A stretch of DNA of 64,000 bases from Roseicyclus sp. (GTDB taxonomy: Bacteria; Pseudomonadota; Alphaproteobacteria; Rhodobacterales; Rhodobacteraceae), in NCBI RefSeq assembly GCF_018402035.1, contig NZ_JAGYJN010000003.1:124001-188000 (forward strand), given 5' to 3'. The notes under the pieces are model-generated. The model did not search any database, had not been told where the DNA came from, and saw only the letters and a program-made list of their open reading frames with translations. Shown one piece after another: positions 63,369 through 64,000 of this stretch (position 1 is the stretch's first letter; each line of letters opens with the position of its first letter). A program made the translations under genes and the position numbers.

Positions 63369-64000
63369 TTAGTCCAGCCAGCCTTTCAGATTGTCTTCGA
63401 CCACCGATGCCAGCGCATCGATATGCGCCGCATCATCGTTGAGGCAGGGGATATAGGTGAATTCCTCACCGCCTGCATGCTCGAAGCTTTCCTTGATCTC
63501 TTCGTTGATCTCTTCCAGCGTTTCGATGCAATCGGCGCTGAACGCGGGGGCAATCACCGCGATGCGCTTTTTGCCCTGCTCGGCCAGCCGCGCGACCTCT
63601 TCCACCGTGTAGGGTTTCAGCCATTCTTCGGGGCCAAAGCGGCTTTGGAAAGTGGTGACGATCTCGGTCTTGTCCCAGCCCAGACGCTCGCGCAGCAGGC
63701 GCGTGGTTTTCTGGCATTGGCAATGATAGGGGTCGCCCTCCAGCAAATAGCGCTTGGGCACGCCGTGATAGCTGCACACCAGCACATCGGGGCGCTGCTC
63801 AAGGCCCGCATAGGCGCGCTCGACCGACTGGGCCAGCGCGTCGATATAAATCGGGTTCTCGTAATAAGGTTCGACCGTGCGCACGAGGGGCTGCCACTTG
63901 ATATTCTCAAGGCTGCGGAAAAACTGGTCGCAGGCCGTGGCCGAGGTGGCACCGGCATATTGCGGATAAAGCGGGAAAAAGACGATCTTGGTGCAGCCTT
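63369..64000 (-). CDS. hemH: Ferrochelatase HemH (partial, N-terminus outside window)
   Basis: About 210 C-terminal residues are visible; the frame stays open to the right edge. Recognisable stretches are FPLYPQYAGATSATACDQFF (substrate cleft), CSYHGVPKRYLLEGDPYHCQC (catalytic His region, with the family Cys residues), TTFQSRFGPEEWLKPYT and VIAPAFSADCIETLEEI. HemH inserts Fe2+ into protoporphyrin IX to make haem. An internal GTG at 63884 is not the start. Its stop lies 6 nt past the convergent small ORF. Confidence 0.95.
   Translation of the reverse strand, partial: GCTKIVFFPLYPQYAGATSATACDQFFRSLENIKWQPLVRTVEPYYENPIYIDALAQSVERAYAGLEQRPDVLVCSYHGVPKRYLLEGDPYHCQCQKTTRLLRERLGWDKTEIVTTFQSRFGPEEWLKPYTVEEVARLAEQGKKRIAVIAPAFSADCIETLEEINEEIKESFEHAGGEEFTYIPCLNDDAAHIDALASVVEDNLKGWLD

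Overview
The window is a chromosomal segment of an alphaproteobacterium, most likely a member of the Rhodobacteraceae/Rhodobacterales. The evidence is the GC-rich coding sequence, an rnd-lptC-lptA-lptB-hpf-ptsN block without rpoN, alphaproteobacterial-type SerC and SerA, an IalB-domain protein, a monofunctional transglycosylase of the MtgA type, and intergenic GC hairpin sequences of a kind I know from Rhodobacterales genomes. I saw no prophage, insertion sequence, CRISPR array or rRNA operon. Genes are tightly packed and many neighbours overlap by an ATGA.

Layout. 1-3.6 kb (minus): LPS export (lptCAB), ribosome hibernation factor, PTS-Ntr EIIA (cut by the window edge) and an RNase D-like exonuclease; then a tRNA-Leu(CAG). 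3.9-9 kb (minus): TamB and TamA. 9.1-10.9 kb: an NDUFA9-like reductase and undecaprenyl-diphosphatase, convergent. 11.1-17.9 kb (plus): glutamate synthase, with gltD and gltB separated by an unrecognised exported protein. 17.9-18.7 kb (minus): a PemK/MazF-type toxin with an unfamiliar partner. 18.7-21.2 kb: serB and a hydrolase/membrane fusion.

21.2-32.4 kb (minus) is the most coherent system. A cobalamin riboswitch precedes a TonB-dependent receptor, periplasmic binding protein, permease, ATPase, ExbB, two different ExbD proteins and TonB, nearly all overlapping. Together these form a self-contained vitamin B12 importer with its own energiser. Only 39 nt later come an ABC ATPase, a FtsX-type permease and an AttH-like exported protein, which may be read through from the same promoter.

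32.4-43 kb: a kynurenine-formamidase-like hydrolase, a MarR regulator, serC-serA (serine biosynthesis, complemented by serB 15 kb away), a thiolase, an orphan soluble hybrid histidine kinase, asparaginase II, an IalB protein and RlmN. 43-50.7 kb: a 61-residue exported peptide, two L,D-transpeptidases around a CAP-domain lipoprotein, a YeeZ-like reductase, QueG, a glutathione S-transferase, MtgA, a methyltransferase and a LysR regulator. 50.7-57.5 kb: two OmpA-type proteins (one fused to a substrate-binding-protein-like domain), a GNAT enzyme, a CinA N-terminal-domain protein, methionine aminopeptidase, RadC and an exported unknown. 57.6-64 kb: SecA, a parvulin, ArgJ, MutT, a 46-residue ORF, and ferrochelatase cut by the right edge.

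Most of the window is housekeeping. The parts most worth a second look are the toxin module with its 9-bp-phased TTGCAA array over the promoter, the B12 operon with its compositionally mosaic receptor gene, the exported proteins with no known role, and the small ORFs.
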